Assembly (NCBI GenBank): GCA_048213135.1 | Contig: PS015187.1 | Location: 1-64,000, forward strand | Reading direction: 5' to 3' | Source of the DNA: Reclinomonas americana ATCC 50394 | Taxonomy: Eukaryota; Jakobida; Jakobea; Jakobida | Length of the DNA stretch: 64,000 nt | Shown here: one piece after another, positions 46,795-58,752 of the stretch | Layout: each line of letters begins with the position of its first letter | Numbering within the stretch: position 1 is the first letter of the stretch | Made by a program: the position numbers and the translations under genes | The notes under the pieces: generated by a model | Databases searched by the model: none | The model's input: the letters and a program-made list of their open reading frames with translations, nothing else | Told to the model about the DNA's origin: nothing

Positions 46795-49700
46795 ATGAAG
46801 CGACGACGTGCAGCAGTGCGAACGAAGGGCAAGAAGGGAAAGAGAGGAGTGAAGAATTAAATGTGGAACAGGAAGAGGACGTGGAGGACGAAGCACAAGA
46901 AGACGAGCAGCAGCCGCAACGCAAACGCAGAAAGGTTGCAGAGCTCGGATGCGTGGCGACTGTCGTGGATGGTGAGCGGAGATGAAGACAGAGAGAGAGA
47001 GGAAGTGACATCTTCTGCCTTTTCCATCTTCCAGTGTCTCGCTCTCACTCTTTTCTCTCGCTCGCATGCTCTTATCTTTCTCTTTCGCGCGCGCGTGTGT
47101 GTGTGTGTGTGTTCCTCCTTCTCTGTCTCTTTGTTCAGTCACTCTGGTCTCTCGCTCGCATGCGTTCTCTCTTGTGTGTGTGCCTCCTTCTCTGTCTCAC
47201 TTTCCTCCTATGTCTCCTTGTGTGCAAGCATGAGTGAGAGATGTCCTCTTCTCCTATCCAGTTGTGTGACTGATTGCTGCTCGCTGTGACAGCTGCAGCT
47301 GCCATTGATGCCGCTGTTCGACTCATGCCTCCAGATCCTCCTCCAGCAGCAGGTGTGCCATCATCTCGTTGGGATTTCTCCCGCTGTTTGTGTCTCCTGA
47401 CGATGATGATGGTGCCTCCTGAGAAAGAGGTGTTTGATGACTTTACACCACGGCCAGCATTCATGATTCACAGCTGGTTAGGCGACGACATGATCACTGA
47501 TGCCGACTATGTCGCTCGTTTCGTCTGGTCATCTGTGCTCTCACTGCTGGATGTTGGACTCCTCGCATTCATTCGTCACATGCAGTGCGCGTGAGACGTC
47601 GACAAAATGTGAGTGTTCCACATCTGTCGGTCGATGGAAATGTCACTCTGCGTGCGGCTGGGGTTGTGCACGATCCAGATCCCTTCCCGACGGATGGCCA
47701 GTGGCTTATCGACGAGTGCGACTTACTCAAGCCATACGCACGGTTGTTTGGAGAAAAGTGCGTTCCGTTTGCCCACCAATGCCTCTCTTCTTCCACGAAA
47801 CCAAGCGCACACTCTCATGCTGTCTTTCATCTGTTGGTGTTTGTTTCTCTCGCTCTCTTTCTGCTCAGTCGCAGTCTTTTCGCAGATTGTGGCCCTTCCT
47901 TAAACTTTTTTCTCCTGTGCATTCTGCGTTCTCTTTGTGCGCTTTCAGCCTTCCACCCTTGCTCGAGTTGTACTTCTTCCTGCAACGTACGCGCCGTTTA
48001 TGCTCTTCAGACTGATTGAATACTCTTGAGAGACTCTTTCACTTCCTGACATTGCGCACACGCACTCAATGTGTTTTCACAAACCTGGAGTCGTTGGGCT
48101 TCCTCTCTCTCTCTCTCTCTTCCTCTTTCATGCTGCGGAGACACTCGCTTGCGCTTGTTTCATCTACAAGCTGCAAGGCGTTCGCTCCAGTTCGTTCTCT
48201 CTTCGTAGATGCCCTTTCCCCTGTGCCTCTGTTTCTCACCTTTCATTCTGTGACATGCAGTGATGGGAAAGAGATCCCCGACGAGCAACAGCGTCGGTAC
48301 GTCAGCGAGTGAGTCTATGTCACTCGCAAGAATTCCCTGACTCAACCCATTCAGCGTGCAAGTTGGTGATGTATGCAAGGAACCCCCGCCACCAGAACCT
48401 CGCGACAAGGGAATATGGCCTCTGACTGGCGTCCTTTCGCTTGCCAGCTTGCACAAATGGTGTCCGACGGGCTTGATGCAGCATATTTCACGTTCGGCTG
48501 AGATCAGCTCCGAGGCCATGTTGCAGCTCATGTCGCTTGGTGCAATCGGGCAGTTGGTGCACAACTCGGTGTGTTTCGTATTGCTGTATTCACGTTGTGG
48601 TCAGTGATGATGTTGATCTTAATCAGTCTCTTTGTACAGTGTCGTGGTGATGTTATGATGACGAGCAACACAGACGCCGCTGCTTTCCCGATCACGCGAA
48701 CCCGCCCCAAGCCGGATATCGAAATAGTTTTCAAGTGCTATTACCCTGTGTTGATTGGCGAGCTGAAGCAAGAGAATGCATCAACTGCGAGCAGTGAGAT
48801 TGATATGTTCATTCTGCTGCTGCAAATGGCGTACAGCCTGTGGTGGCGGGTCTGTGAACTTGACGACGAGGAGTTGACGCAACATCGTGTTTACGGGTGG
48901 CACCAGACTGGAACCAACGTCATCTTGATACAGATGAGAGCCACGGTGGACAGTGTCCGTGGCAAGGTCCGTACACATCAATTACTGTATGCTGAGCCGT
49001 TGAGTGTTGACCTCTCCTTGTGCATTGCAGTCGAGATTTCTGTTTCGGTACCAAAACGTTTATCGCCGCGACAAGCGTTGCACACTGGTTCCATTTCTGG
49101 AGTGGTCGATTGTGCGCACCGTGCTTTTGTCATTGTTCGAGATCACCAGACAGTGCGTGGAGTTGGAGGATGAGCGACCATTACCCGGTTTGACCACGCT
49201 GGTGTTCAAGTTGTCGAAGGTGAGCAGTGATTCTTATCACACCTTTCACCTGTTCTCCTGATTGATCTGTTGGCCAGCCACGTGCGAGCGGTGAATCCTC
49301 AGATGCCGGACCACATGTCGAGGTGGACGACGCTGGTGGTGGTGGTGGTGGTGCTGGAATGAGGATGCGCAAGACGGTCAACTGCGACTTTACCAGTGCG
49401 CGCCTTGTCAATGGCCTACCCGTGGAGCTGGCTGTCCTCCTGGTTTGTTGGAGATTTTGATGCATCTCCCTCGCGTGTAACTCACCGATGCTTTGTCTCT
49501 TCTCATGCCAGCTACGACTGCCGCACACGGTTCCGCTGTTGCAATACTGGATTGATCCAGACCGTGACAAGTACGGATACATCATGCCTCGACTTCATCC
49601 GTGTGAGCCGCAGTCTGTCGAGGAGGCACTCGCAGCCACACGTGACGTGTGTGTGGCGCTCGCCGCGCTGCACGGAGCCGGATTCGTGCACTGCGATGTG

Positions 49701-50253
49701 AAGCCGTCGAATGTGATGAAGGACGAGACTGGGAACGCCGTGCTGATTGACTTTGATCACGCGCGTGTAGTGGAGGGCGGTGGTGGAACGCGGCAGCAGC
49801 AGCAGCACATGAGCGCGCACAGTACTGGGACTGTGGGGTATCAGGTGTGCATTGCACGAAAAGCAAATAGCACAACACTGCACACTTGTCTGACATCGAG
49901 TGCGGCACACACAGGCACCAGAGATTGTGGAGAGTGGCCGTGGTGACGAGCGAGTGGACACGTGGGGCCTTGGTGTCACTCTCGGTGCATGGGTCGCACG
50001 TGTGGCTCCCAGTGGGTGCTCGGCGATGTTGAAGTGGCAGCACGGCATTGACGAACATTTGTGTTGCACTGACGACAGCAGCAGCAGCAGCTGTAGCAGG
50101 TGGGAGGCGGCAGTTGGTTGCCTTGTGGGTGACATTCGCAGTTGCTTCGGCAAGAGTTGTGCGAGTGCTGTGAGATTGTTGGAGACGATGCTGGTGGTGG
50201 CGGCTTCGCAGCGGAAGATGTGCGCTCAGTTGCTGGAGGGTGGTTTGTTGTAG
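46795..50253 (+). pseudogene. nuclease-like / kinase fusion, copy A, interrupted in exon 1
   Basis: Exons: 46795-46971, 47293-47352, 47428-47517, 47586-47757, 48261-48308, 48355-48568, 48640-48966, 49031-49219, 49278-49442, 49512-49844, 49915-50253. Exon 1 encodes a basic, nuclear-signal-like head but has five extra bases around 46858, which give an in-frame TAA after 21 codons. All later exons are intact and in phase. Exon 7 holds a PD-(D/E)XK-like core (PDIEI, then GELK, then LLLQMA). The last exons hold a kinase-like domain: HCDVKPSN (Cys for Arg), DFD for DFG, then APE and DTWGLG; no Gly loop is seen. The order nuclease then kinase is that of Crinkler-RHS-type effectors. Translation from the Met in exon 2 could still give a protein. 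Confidence 0.72.
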
Positions 50254-50694
50254 TGTCGCCGGGTGAGGCGTTGACGCCTCGGTTGGGGTGCGTGTGGGGC
50301 GTTGTGCAAATGAAAGGCAATGATGAAGTCGCTGCGGGAGGAGCGGCGGAGGGACGAGCGAGCAGTAGTTGTGGTGTGTTGTAGGCAAGAAGCTGGTGAT
50401 GACTTGGTCGGATCATGGCGCACTGAATGCATGACACCTCGTGCCTCCTTGCGGAACGCCACATTGCTGTCTCCTGGTTCCTTGCACTGTTTGCATCATG
50501 CAGTTGCTGCTCTGTCATCCTCAGCCTCAGAAACAACATTATACTCAGATTCACACCTCTCAACAACGCGCCACCTCCTTGCACGACACTGCGTTCCATT
50601 GCAATGCCAGCGACGTCGAGACCTTCATTGCAGGACGGAAGTGAGAGAGTGTTTACACAACGAACGGAAGAGTGACCGACACTCACCCGTTCGT
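50254..50694. promoter_or_regulatory. upstream region of copy B, shared with copy C
   Basis: Matches 54157-54574 in many blocks, including CGACGTCG at 50611-50618 (54497-54504 in C; TCGACGTCGA at 46723-46732 in A), each 63-77 nt before the ATG. Conserved 40-nt leader GGAAGTGAGAGAGT... directly precedes each start. Confidence 0.5.
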
Positions 50695-53600
50695 ATGAAG
50701 CGACGACGTGCAGCAGTGCGAACGAAGGGCAAGAAGGGAAAGAGAGGAGTGAAGAATGTGGAACAGGAAGAGGACGTGGAGGACGAAGCACATGAAGACG
50801 AGCAGCCGCAACGCAAGCGCAGGAAGGTTGCAGAGCTCGGATGCGTGGCGACTGTCGTGGATGGTGAGTGGAGATGAAGACAGAGAGAGAGAGGAAGTGA
50901 CATCTTCTGCCTTTTCCATCTTCCAGTGTCTCTCACTCTTCTCTCTCTTTCGCATGCTCTTTCTCTCTCTCTTTCGTGTGTGTGTATGTGTGTGTGTGTG
51001 TTCCTCCTTCTGTCTCTTTGTTCAGTCACTCTGGTCTCTCGCTCGCATGCGTTCTCCCTTGTATGTGTGCCTCCTTCTCTGTCTCTCTCTGTTTGTTGTC
51101 AGTCTTCAATGTCTCCTTGTGTGCAAGCATGAGTGAGAGCTGTCTTCTTCTCCTGTCCAGTTATCCGACTGATTGCCGCTCGCTGTGACAGCTGCAGCTG
51201 CCATTGATGCCGCTGTTCGACTCATGCCTCCAGATCCTCCTCCAGCAGCAGGTGTGCCATCATCTCGTTGAGATTTCTCCCTCTGTTTGTCTCTCCTGAC
51301 GATGGTGCCGTGCCTCCTGTGGAAGAGGTGTTTGATGACTTTACACCACGGCCTGCGGATGTGATCCGCAAGTGGTTGGGCGACGAAATGATCAAGGACA
51401 CCGACTATGTCGCTCGTTTCGTCGTGCGCTCACTTTTGGTTGTTGTTCTCCTCACATTCATTTCGCATGCAGTGCGTGTGAGACATCGATTGGAAAGTGA
51501 GATTCTTACACATCACATCTGTCGGACGGTGGAAATGCCACTCTGCGTGCGGCTGGGATTGTGCACGATCCAGATCCCTTCCCGACGGATGGCCAGTGGC
51601 TTATCGACGAGTGCGACGTACTCAAGCCCTACGCACGGTTGTTTGGAGAAAAGTGCGTAGCTTGTCGCCGACGCCTATTACCTGCACAACCAAGTGCACA
51701 CTCTCATGCTGTCTTTCATCTGGTGGTGCTTGTTTCTCTCGCTGTCTTTCTGCTCGGTCGCAGTCTTTTCGCAGATTGTGGCCCTTTCTTGAACTTTTCT
51801 CTCCTGTGCATTCTGCGTTCTCTTTGTGCGCTTGCAGCCTTCCGCCCTTGCTCGAGTTGTACTTCCCCCTGCAACGTCCGCGCCCTTTATGCTCTTCAGA
51901 CTGATTGAATACTCTTGAGAGACTCTCTCACTTCCTGGCATTGCGCACACGCACTCAATGTGCTTTCGCAAACCTGGAGTCGTTGGGCTTCCTCTCTCTC
52001 TCTCTCTCTGTTCCTCTTTCATGCTGCGGAGACACTCGCTTGCGCTTGTTTCATCTACAAGTTGAAGGCGTTCGCTCCAGTTCGTTCTCTCTTTGTAGAT
52101 GCCCTTTCCCCTGTGTCTCTGTTTCTCATATTGTGTTCTGTGTCATGCAGTGATGGAGAAGAGATCCCCGACGAGCAGCGTCGGTACGTCAGCGAGTGAG
52201 TCTATGTCACTCGGAAGAATTCCCTGACTCAACCCATTCAGCGTGCAAGTTGGTGATTTATGCAAGGAACCCCCGCCACCAGAACCTCGCGACAAGGGAA
52301 TATGGCCTCTGACTGGCGTCCTTTCGCTTGCCAGCTTGCACAAGTGGTGTCCGACGGGCTTGATGCAGCATATTTCGCGTTCGGCTGAGATCAGCTCCGA
52401 GGCCATGTTGCAGCTCATGTCGCTTGGTGCAATCGGGCAATTGGTGCACAACTCGGTGTGTTTCATATTGCTGTATTCACGTTGTGGTCAGTGATGATGT
52501 TGATCAGTCTCGTTGTACAGTGTGGTGCTGCTGTTGTGTTGACGAGCAACACAGACGCCGCTGCTTTCCCGACCACGCGAACGCGCCCAAAGCAGGATCT
52601 CGAAATAGTTTTCAAGCGCTTTTACCCTGTGTTGATTGGCGAGCTGAAGCAAGGGAATGCATCAACTGCGAGCAATAAGATTGACATGTTCATTCTGCTG
52701 CTGCAAATGGCATACAGCCTGTGGTGGCGGGTCTGTGATCTTGACGACGAGGAGTTTACGCAGCATCGAGTTTACGGGTGGCATCAGACCGGAGCTAGAG
52801 TCATCTTGATACAGATGAGAGCCACGGTGCAGTCTGTCCGTGGCAAGGTCCGTGCACATCAGTTACTGCACGCTGAGCCGTTGAGTGTTGACCTCTCCTT
52901 GTACATTGCAGCCAAGATTTCTGTTTCGGTACCAAACCGTATATGACCCTGACAACTATTGTACCCTGGCTCCATTTCTGGAGTGGTCGATTGTACGCGC
53001 CGTGCTGCTGGCGTTGTTTGAAGGGACCAGAGAGCGGAGGGCATGTGTTGAGCGACCATTGCCCGGTTTGACCACGCTGGTGTTCAACTTGTCGAAGGTG
53101 CGCAGTGATTCCTATAACGCCTTTCACCTGTTCTCCTGATTGATTTGTTGGCCAGCCGCGTCCAAGCGGTGAAGCTCCAGATGCCGGACCACATGTCGAG
53201 ATGGACGACGTTGGTGTTGGTGGTGGTGGAGGAGGAGGAGGTGGAGGCGGAACGAGGATGCGCAAGACGGTCAACTGCGACTTTGCCAGTGCGCGCCTTG
53301 TCAATGGCCTACCCGTGGAGCTGGCTGTCCTCCTGGTTTGTTGAAGATGCCGATGTATCTCCCTTGCATGTAAGAGAGAAAGAGTGAGCGCGGTACTCAC
53401 CGATGCTTTGTCTCTTCTCATGCCAGCTACGACTGCCGCACACGGTTCCGCTGTTACAATACTGGATTGATCCAGACCGCGGCAAGTACGGATACATCAT
53501 GCCTCGACTGCAGCCGTGTGAGCCGCAGTCCATCGAGGAGGCACTCGCAGCCACACGTGACGTGTGTGTGGCACTCGCCGCGCTGCACGGAGCCGGATTC

Positions 53601-54146
53601 GTGCACTGTGATGTGAAGCCGTCGAATGTGATGAAGGACGAGACTGGGAACGCCGTGCTGATTGACTTTGATCACGCGCGTGTGGTGGAGGGCGGTGGAG
53701 GGCGACAGCAACACATGAGCACGCACAGTACTGGGACTGTGGGGTATCAGGTGCGCATGGCATGAAAAGCTTATAGCACACCACTGCACACTTGTCTTAT
53801 AATGGGCGCGGCACATACACAGGCACCGGAGATTGTGGAGAGTGGCCGTGGTGACGAACGAGTGGACACGTGGGGCCTTGGTGTCACACTCGGAGCATGG
53901 CTCGCACGCATGGCTCCCAGTGGGTGCTCAGCGATGTTCAAGTGGCAGCACGGCATTGACGAACATTTATGTCGCGCTGGCGCCGGCAAGAGCGGGAGGT
54001 GGGAGGCGGCCGTCGGTTGCCTTGTGGGTGACATTCGCAGTTGCTTTGGCAAGAGTTGTGCGCGCGAGCGCTGTGGGATTGTTGGAGACGATGCTGGTGG
54101 TGGCGGCTTCGCAGCGGAAGACGTGCGCTCAGTTGCTCGAGGGTGA
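50695..54146 (+). CDS. nuclease-like / kinase fusion, copy B, probably the most intact, 689 aa
   Basis: Exons: 50695-50863, 51192-51251, 51326-51415, 51502-51652, 52151-52195, 52242-52455, 52521-52847, 52912-53097, 53156-53335, 53427-53750, 53823-54146; the sum is 2070 nt. Exon 4 carries +8 nt against copy A if the homologous acceptor (51471-51472) is used, but an AG at 51500-51501 restores the frame. The nuclease-like core is about residues 269-286 (QDLEI ... GELK). The kinase-like part has HCDVKPSN near residue 535, DFD, APE and DTWGLG. A 4-nt insertion near 54058 shifts the last 31 or so residues to a Gly-rich tail ending SVARG. The N-terminus is basic (MKRRRAAVR; RKRRK), suggesting nuclear location. 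Predicted role: nuclear effector or conflict protein; inference only. Confidence 0.68.
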
Positions 54147-54574
54147 TATGCTATAGTGTCGCCGGGAGAAGCGTTGACACGGCGGTTGGTGTGCGCGCGG
54201 GGCGTTGTTCGAATGAAAAGCGATGATGCGGAGGGACGCAAGCAGTAGTTGTGGTGTGTTATCGACAGGAAGCTGTCGACAACTCGGCCGGCATGCATGA
54301 CGCCTCATGCATGACGCCTCGTGCGTCTTTGCGAATTCGAAACCCCAGACTGTTGTCTCTTGGTTCCTTGCACTGTTTGCATCATGCAGTTGCTGTTCTG
54401 CCATCCTCAGCCTCAGAAACAACATTATACCCAGGTTCACACCTCTCAACAACGGGCCACCTCCTTGCACAGCGCTGCGTTCCGTTGCAAAGCCAGCGAC
54501 GTCGAGACCTTCATTGCAGGACGGAAGTGAGAGAGTTTTACACAACGAACGAAGAGCGACCATCACCCACTCGC

Positions 54575-55872
54575 ATGAAGCGACGACGTGCAGCAGTGCG
54601 ACAGAAAGGCAAGAAGGGAAAGAGAGGAGTGAAGAATGTGGAACAGGAAGAGGACGTGGAGGACGAGGAACAAGAAGACGAGCAGCCGCAACGAACGCAG
54701 GAAGGTTGCAGAGCTCGGATGCGTGGCGACTGTCGTGGATGGTGAGTGGAGATGAAGGCAGGAAGAGAGAGAGAAAAAGTGACCTTCTCTGCCTTCCCCA
54801 TCTTCCATGTCTCTCACTCATCTCTCTCGCATGCTCTTTCTCTCTCTTTCGCACGCGTGTGTGTGTGTGTGTGTGTTCCTCCTTCTCTGCCTCTTTGTTC
54901 AGTCACTCTGGTCTCTCGCTCGCATGCGTTCTCCCTTGTATGTGCCTCCATCTCTGTCTCTTTCTGTGTGTTGTCAGTCTCGCTCTGTTCTTCAATGCCT
55001 CCTTGCGTGCGAGCATGAGTGAGAGATGTCTTCTTCTCGTGTCCAGTTGTGTGACTGATTGCCGCTCGCTGTGACAGCTGCAGCTGCCATTGATGCCGCT
55101 GTTCGACTCATGCCTCCAGATCCTCCTCCACTAGCAGGTGTGCCATCATCTCGTTGAGATTTCTCCCTCTGCTTATCTCTCCTGACGATGATGATGGTGC
55201 CTCCTGTGGAAGAGATGTTTGATGACTTTACACCACGGCCTGCGGATGTGATCCGCAAGTGGTTGGGCGACGATATGATCAAGGACGCCGACTATGTCGC
55301 TCGTTTCGTCTGGTCATCTGTGCTCTCACTGCTGGATGTTGGACTCCTCGCATTCATTCGTGGCGTGTAGTGCGCGTGAGATACTACGCACAAAGCGCGA
55401 TTCGGGGCTTTTTGTCCAGAGATGGCAGTGTCACTCTCCGTGCGGCTGGAATTGTACACGATCCAGATCCCTTCCCGACGGATGGCCAGTGGCGTATCGA
55501 AGAGTGCGACGTTCTCAAGCCATACGCACGGTTGTTTGGAGAAAAGTGCGTTCCGGTTCGCCCTCCGACGCTTCTCTGTCTTCTGTGTAGATCTGTAACC
55601 AACTGCATACACTCTTGACTCTCTTTCATCAGCTGGTCTTCGTTTTATTGCTCTCTCTCTCTCTCGTTCTGTTTTCTTGCAGTTTGTGTAGGTTGCGCCT
55701 CACCTTTGGATCCATTCTCTCCCTGCCATTCCCTTCGTCTGCTCCTCTTTCTCATTTTGCGCATTATGGTTGCTTTCAGTCTTCCATCTTTGTGAGTTTG
55801 TGCATACCTCTCTCTCTCTCCCGTCACAGAATGCGCGCGCTCTCTGTATATCCTTGCCAACCCCATAGTCGT

Positions 55873-55903
<31 letters not shown>

Positions 55904-57119
55904 CCTCGCTCTGTTCTGTCTCACACTCGGTTAGATCATCCATATCCTACATATCGTTGATATTCCGTTCTTCTTCTCCCCTCTGCCTTAACTTCTCATC
56001 TTGTGTTCTGTGTCATGCAGCACTGGACAAAAAGTCCCCAACGAGCAGCAGCGTCGGTACGGGAGTGAGTGAGTCTATGCCATACGCAAGGGCCCCCCGA
56101 CTCAACCAGAGGTCTGCATATCCCATTCAGTTTGGATGCTATTGGTTGTGGGAGGAAAGGGCCACCAAGAGAACGCAGAACGGGTGACTGGCCGCTCACT
56201 CAAGTTCTTCCGCTTGCGACCTTTCACAACTGGTGTCCGCTTGGCTTGTTATTTGTGATCAAGCCAATCGACACGAAAGTTTCCGAATCCATGCTACAGC
56301 TATCATCCCTTGGTGCTATAGAGCAACTGTTGAACTACACGGTACGGTTTTTGCTCGATGTCGCACTGACGCTCACGGATATTGTAATCAATCCGTCTCT
56401 GTGTACAGGACAACACTGTTGCTGCAATGACCAGCAACACAGACGCCGTTCCCGCCCGAGAGCTGACTTCGAAATTTATTCTGCTGCAACTTGTAAGCTT
56501 CCGGTGTTGATTGGCGAACTGAAGCCGATTAGTGCATCAACTGCGAGCAGTGAGATTGACATGTTCATTCTGCTGCTGCAAATGGCATACAGCCTGTGGT
56601 GGCGGGTCTGTGATCTTGACGACGAGGAGTTTACGCAGCATCGAGTTTACGGGTGGCATCAGACCGGAGCTAGAGTCATCTTGAGATCTTGATACAGATG
56701 AGAGCCACGATGCTGTCTGTCCGCGGCAAGGTCCGTACACATCAGTTACTGCGCGCTGAGTTGTTGAGTGTTGACGTGTCATTGCAGCCAAGATTTCTGT
56801 TTCGGTACCAAAACATGCATCCCACAGCAACGTCGGCATACAAGCTGCATCCATGTGTGCCGTGGCCAGTAGTGCGCGTCGTGCTTTTGTCATTGTTCGA
56901 GATCACCAGACAGTGCGTGGAGTTGGAGGATGAGCGACCGTGCCCCGCTTTGACCTCGCTGATGCTCAAGTTGTCGAGCCGGAAGGTACGCAGTAATACC
57001 TGTGCGGTGATCCCTCTCACTCACTAAGTTCGATTTCATTGTGACTCTCCTTCCTCCTTCTCCACTTTCGACAGGTCGACTTGTGCTGCGCGGCGCCTGC
57101 AGGACAGATTCTAGTGTAA
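54575..57119 (+). pseudogene. nuclease-like / kinase fusion, copy C, decayed and kinase-less
   Basis: Exons recognisable by homology: 54575-54741, 55078-55137, 55213-55302, 55371-55545, 56021-56068, 56131-56341, 56409-56730, 56788-56985, then a new 45-nt end 57075-57119. Lesions against A and B: 2 nt missing in exon 1 near 54695 (frameshift); 13 nt missing in exon 7 just before the ELK motif; 8 extra nt near 56685; and complete loss of the linker and kinase exons. Intron 4 is about 475 nt with unrelated sequence. The region PVLIGELK to RVYGWHQTG is still almost identical to copy B, so decay looks recent or that part was gene-converted. Confidence 0.8.
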
Positions 57120-57146
57120 ACATTTGCGTTTGAGAACCGCACGACG

Positions 57147-57582
57147 ATGCTTCGCCGCCTGCTCGCTCAACAGTGCCCAGAGTGCCACTTCAACTGGGAT
57201 GAAGTGCCTGGTGTGTGGTCTGCAATGCCGTGTCGTCATCTTGCTCTAATATATCCTCCTCATGCGCGCGCGTGCAGACAAAGAAAATGATGATGATCAT
57301 GATGATGATGACGACGACGACGAATGTGAAGAGGAAGACTTGACTGACAATGAGCAGTGTGCTGAGATGGAGGAGAAATATCGCGGTGCGTGTTGTGTGA
57401 CGTGATCTGTGTACGCAAATGATTCACGCAAGAAACTTAGCCTCGCTGCATCCCGTCATGCGACAAAAGTGTTGCGTCGTCGTGCTGTACTGTTTACCAC
57501 CTCTGAATGCGGCTGATCGCTCTCGGTAGCGCGATTCACGTACGCCGCTGCGAAGACGCCCACGGTGACGGAGAGTGCTTAA
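57147..57582 (+). CDS. small acidic CxxC protein, three exons, 74 aa
   Basis: Exons 57147-57210, 57278-57385 and 57530-57582; the sum is 225 nt. It starts MLRRLLAQQCPECHF, with one CxxC, then has a run rich in Asp and Glu (over 20 of 30 residues), and ends YRARFTYAAAKTPTVTESA. The start lies 27 nt after the stop of copy C, so it may instead be part of that transcript's 3' region. The family is not recognised. The third exon is the least certain; its acceptor TCTCGGTAG is acceptable and the phase fits. Confidence 0.45.
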
Positions 57583-58210
57583 GCGGTGGTCGAAGGAACG
57601 GAAGGAGGAGAAGGAGAGGAGGGAGGAGAGACTCGCGCTTGAGTGGTCATCGGCGATCATTTTCGGCTCTTTTCGCGGCGGGCCGAGGAGTAGCTTGATG
57701 GTTCGAGAGTGAAGCGCATGTGAGTGGGGAACATGGACAAGTCGTTTGTCATGGGCATTAAAATAGGCACAGAGGCGCCAGAGGAGATGTCGATGGAGGG
57801 TGAGAATACGCCGATTTTCTCGCGCACAAGACAGTTCTCAGCACTCGATACCCAAGCCACCCTCGCATCCATAGAAGCTGACTTCTTCGAAATCTTGCGC
57901 CCTTGCGTTTTAGTCAACAGTGCCTTTGCTGAAATATTTTGCGCCATGAAGTACTAGTCCTGGACCACACCAGCCAGCACGCGAATGCTTGGCATTGCCT
58001 CCTGAAAGGGAAGATGACTATTTGGAGAAGAAAATGGTAGTTTGTGCCTTGGTCATTGTCGACAAGGGATTTGTGGGCGTTTGTCGACGTCGCATTATTG
58101 GAGGTGAATCAATTGTTTTGTTGTCAGTTTCACAGCGGACGCAACAAGAACATCGAGAGTGCTGTGGATTGGCAATAGGCAGGTTGCACAGCACTGTATT
58201 CAGCAACGCG

Positions 58211-58241
<31 letters not shown>

Positions 58242-58296
58242 ACTCAACGTCGCATGTCCTAATCCAGATATCGAAATTACTCCGTGTCTCTTGAGA
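57583..58296. other. unassigned interval with two opposite small open frames
   Basis: Holds a 77-aa plus frame (57724-57957) and an overlapping 96-aa minus frame (57657-57947), neither with recognisable motifs. It also holds a plus frame at 57989-58103 (LPPEREDDYLEKKM) ending at a possible donor. A CT-rich stretch precedes the TerD gene. I cannot assign a gene with confidence. Confidence 0.3.
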
Positions 58297-58698
58297 ATGG
58301 ATCAAGACGAACGCCCTCCCTCCTCCTCCTCCTCTGCTCCCACTGCTCCCATGAGTGAGGCCGAGGAGTCGGCCACACGAGAACGCATGCGAGGGGAGTT
58401 GGAGGCGACAGCGGCGGCGGAGATGGAGGAGTTGTTGTTTGAGAGGGCGGGTGGAGTGCGATTGGAGGCCAGGGTGTTGGTGAGAGAGAGAAGAAGAAGA
58501 AGAAGAAGGGAAGGGGAAGGGAAGAAGGAAAGGGGAGAGAGAAGGGGAGGAGAAGGAAGAGTGAGTGAGTGAGGGAGAGAAGGAGAAGGGAAGGAAACGC
58601 GCATCAATCACTCAATGTCAGTCATGTGTGTCTCTCGCACTCACTCACACACTCACTCACCCACTCATTCTCTTGCTCACACACTCACTCACTCACTC

Positions 58699-58752
<54 letters not shown>

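Larger units (their letters stand above)
46700..57119 (+). repeat. tandem triplication, unit about 3.9 kb
   Basis: Start codons at 46795, 50695 and 54575 (periods 3900 and 3880). Exons, introns and about 100 nt or more of upstream sequence are shared; B and C share more of the upstream region (50430-50694 and 54310-54574). Confidence 0.93.

Noticed and set aside
46861-46980. Met-Trp frame (MWNRKRTW...) restarting after the copy A stop
   Set aside because: Out of frame with all later conserved exons and also present as a shadow in copy B.
51268-51660. Continuous 130-aa frame across exons 3-4 of copy B
   Set aside because: Runs through an intron conserved in all copies and puts the conserved VHDPDPFPTDGQW block out of frame.
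57657-57957. Overlapping 77-aa (+) and 96-aa (-) frames
   Set aside because: No motif or splice logic favours either; listed only as an unassigned interval.
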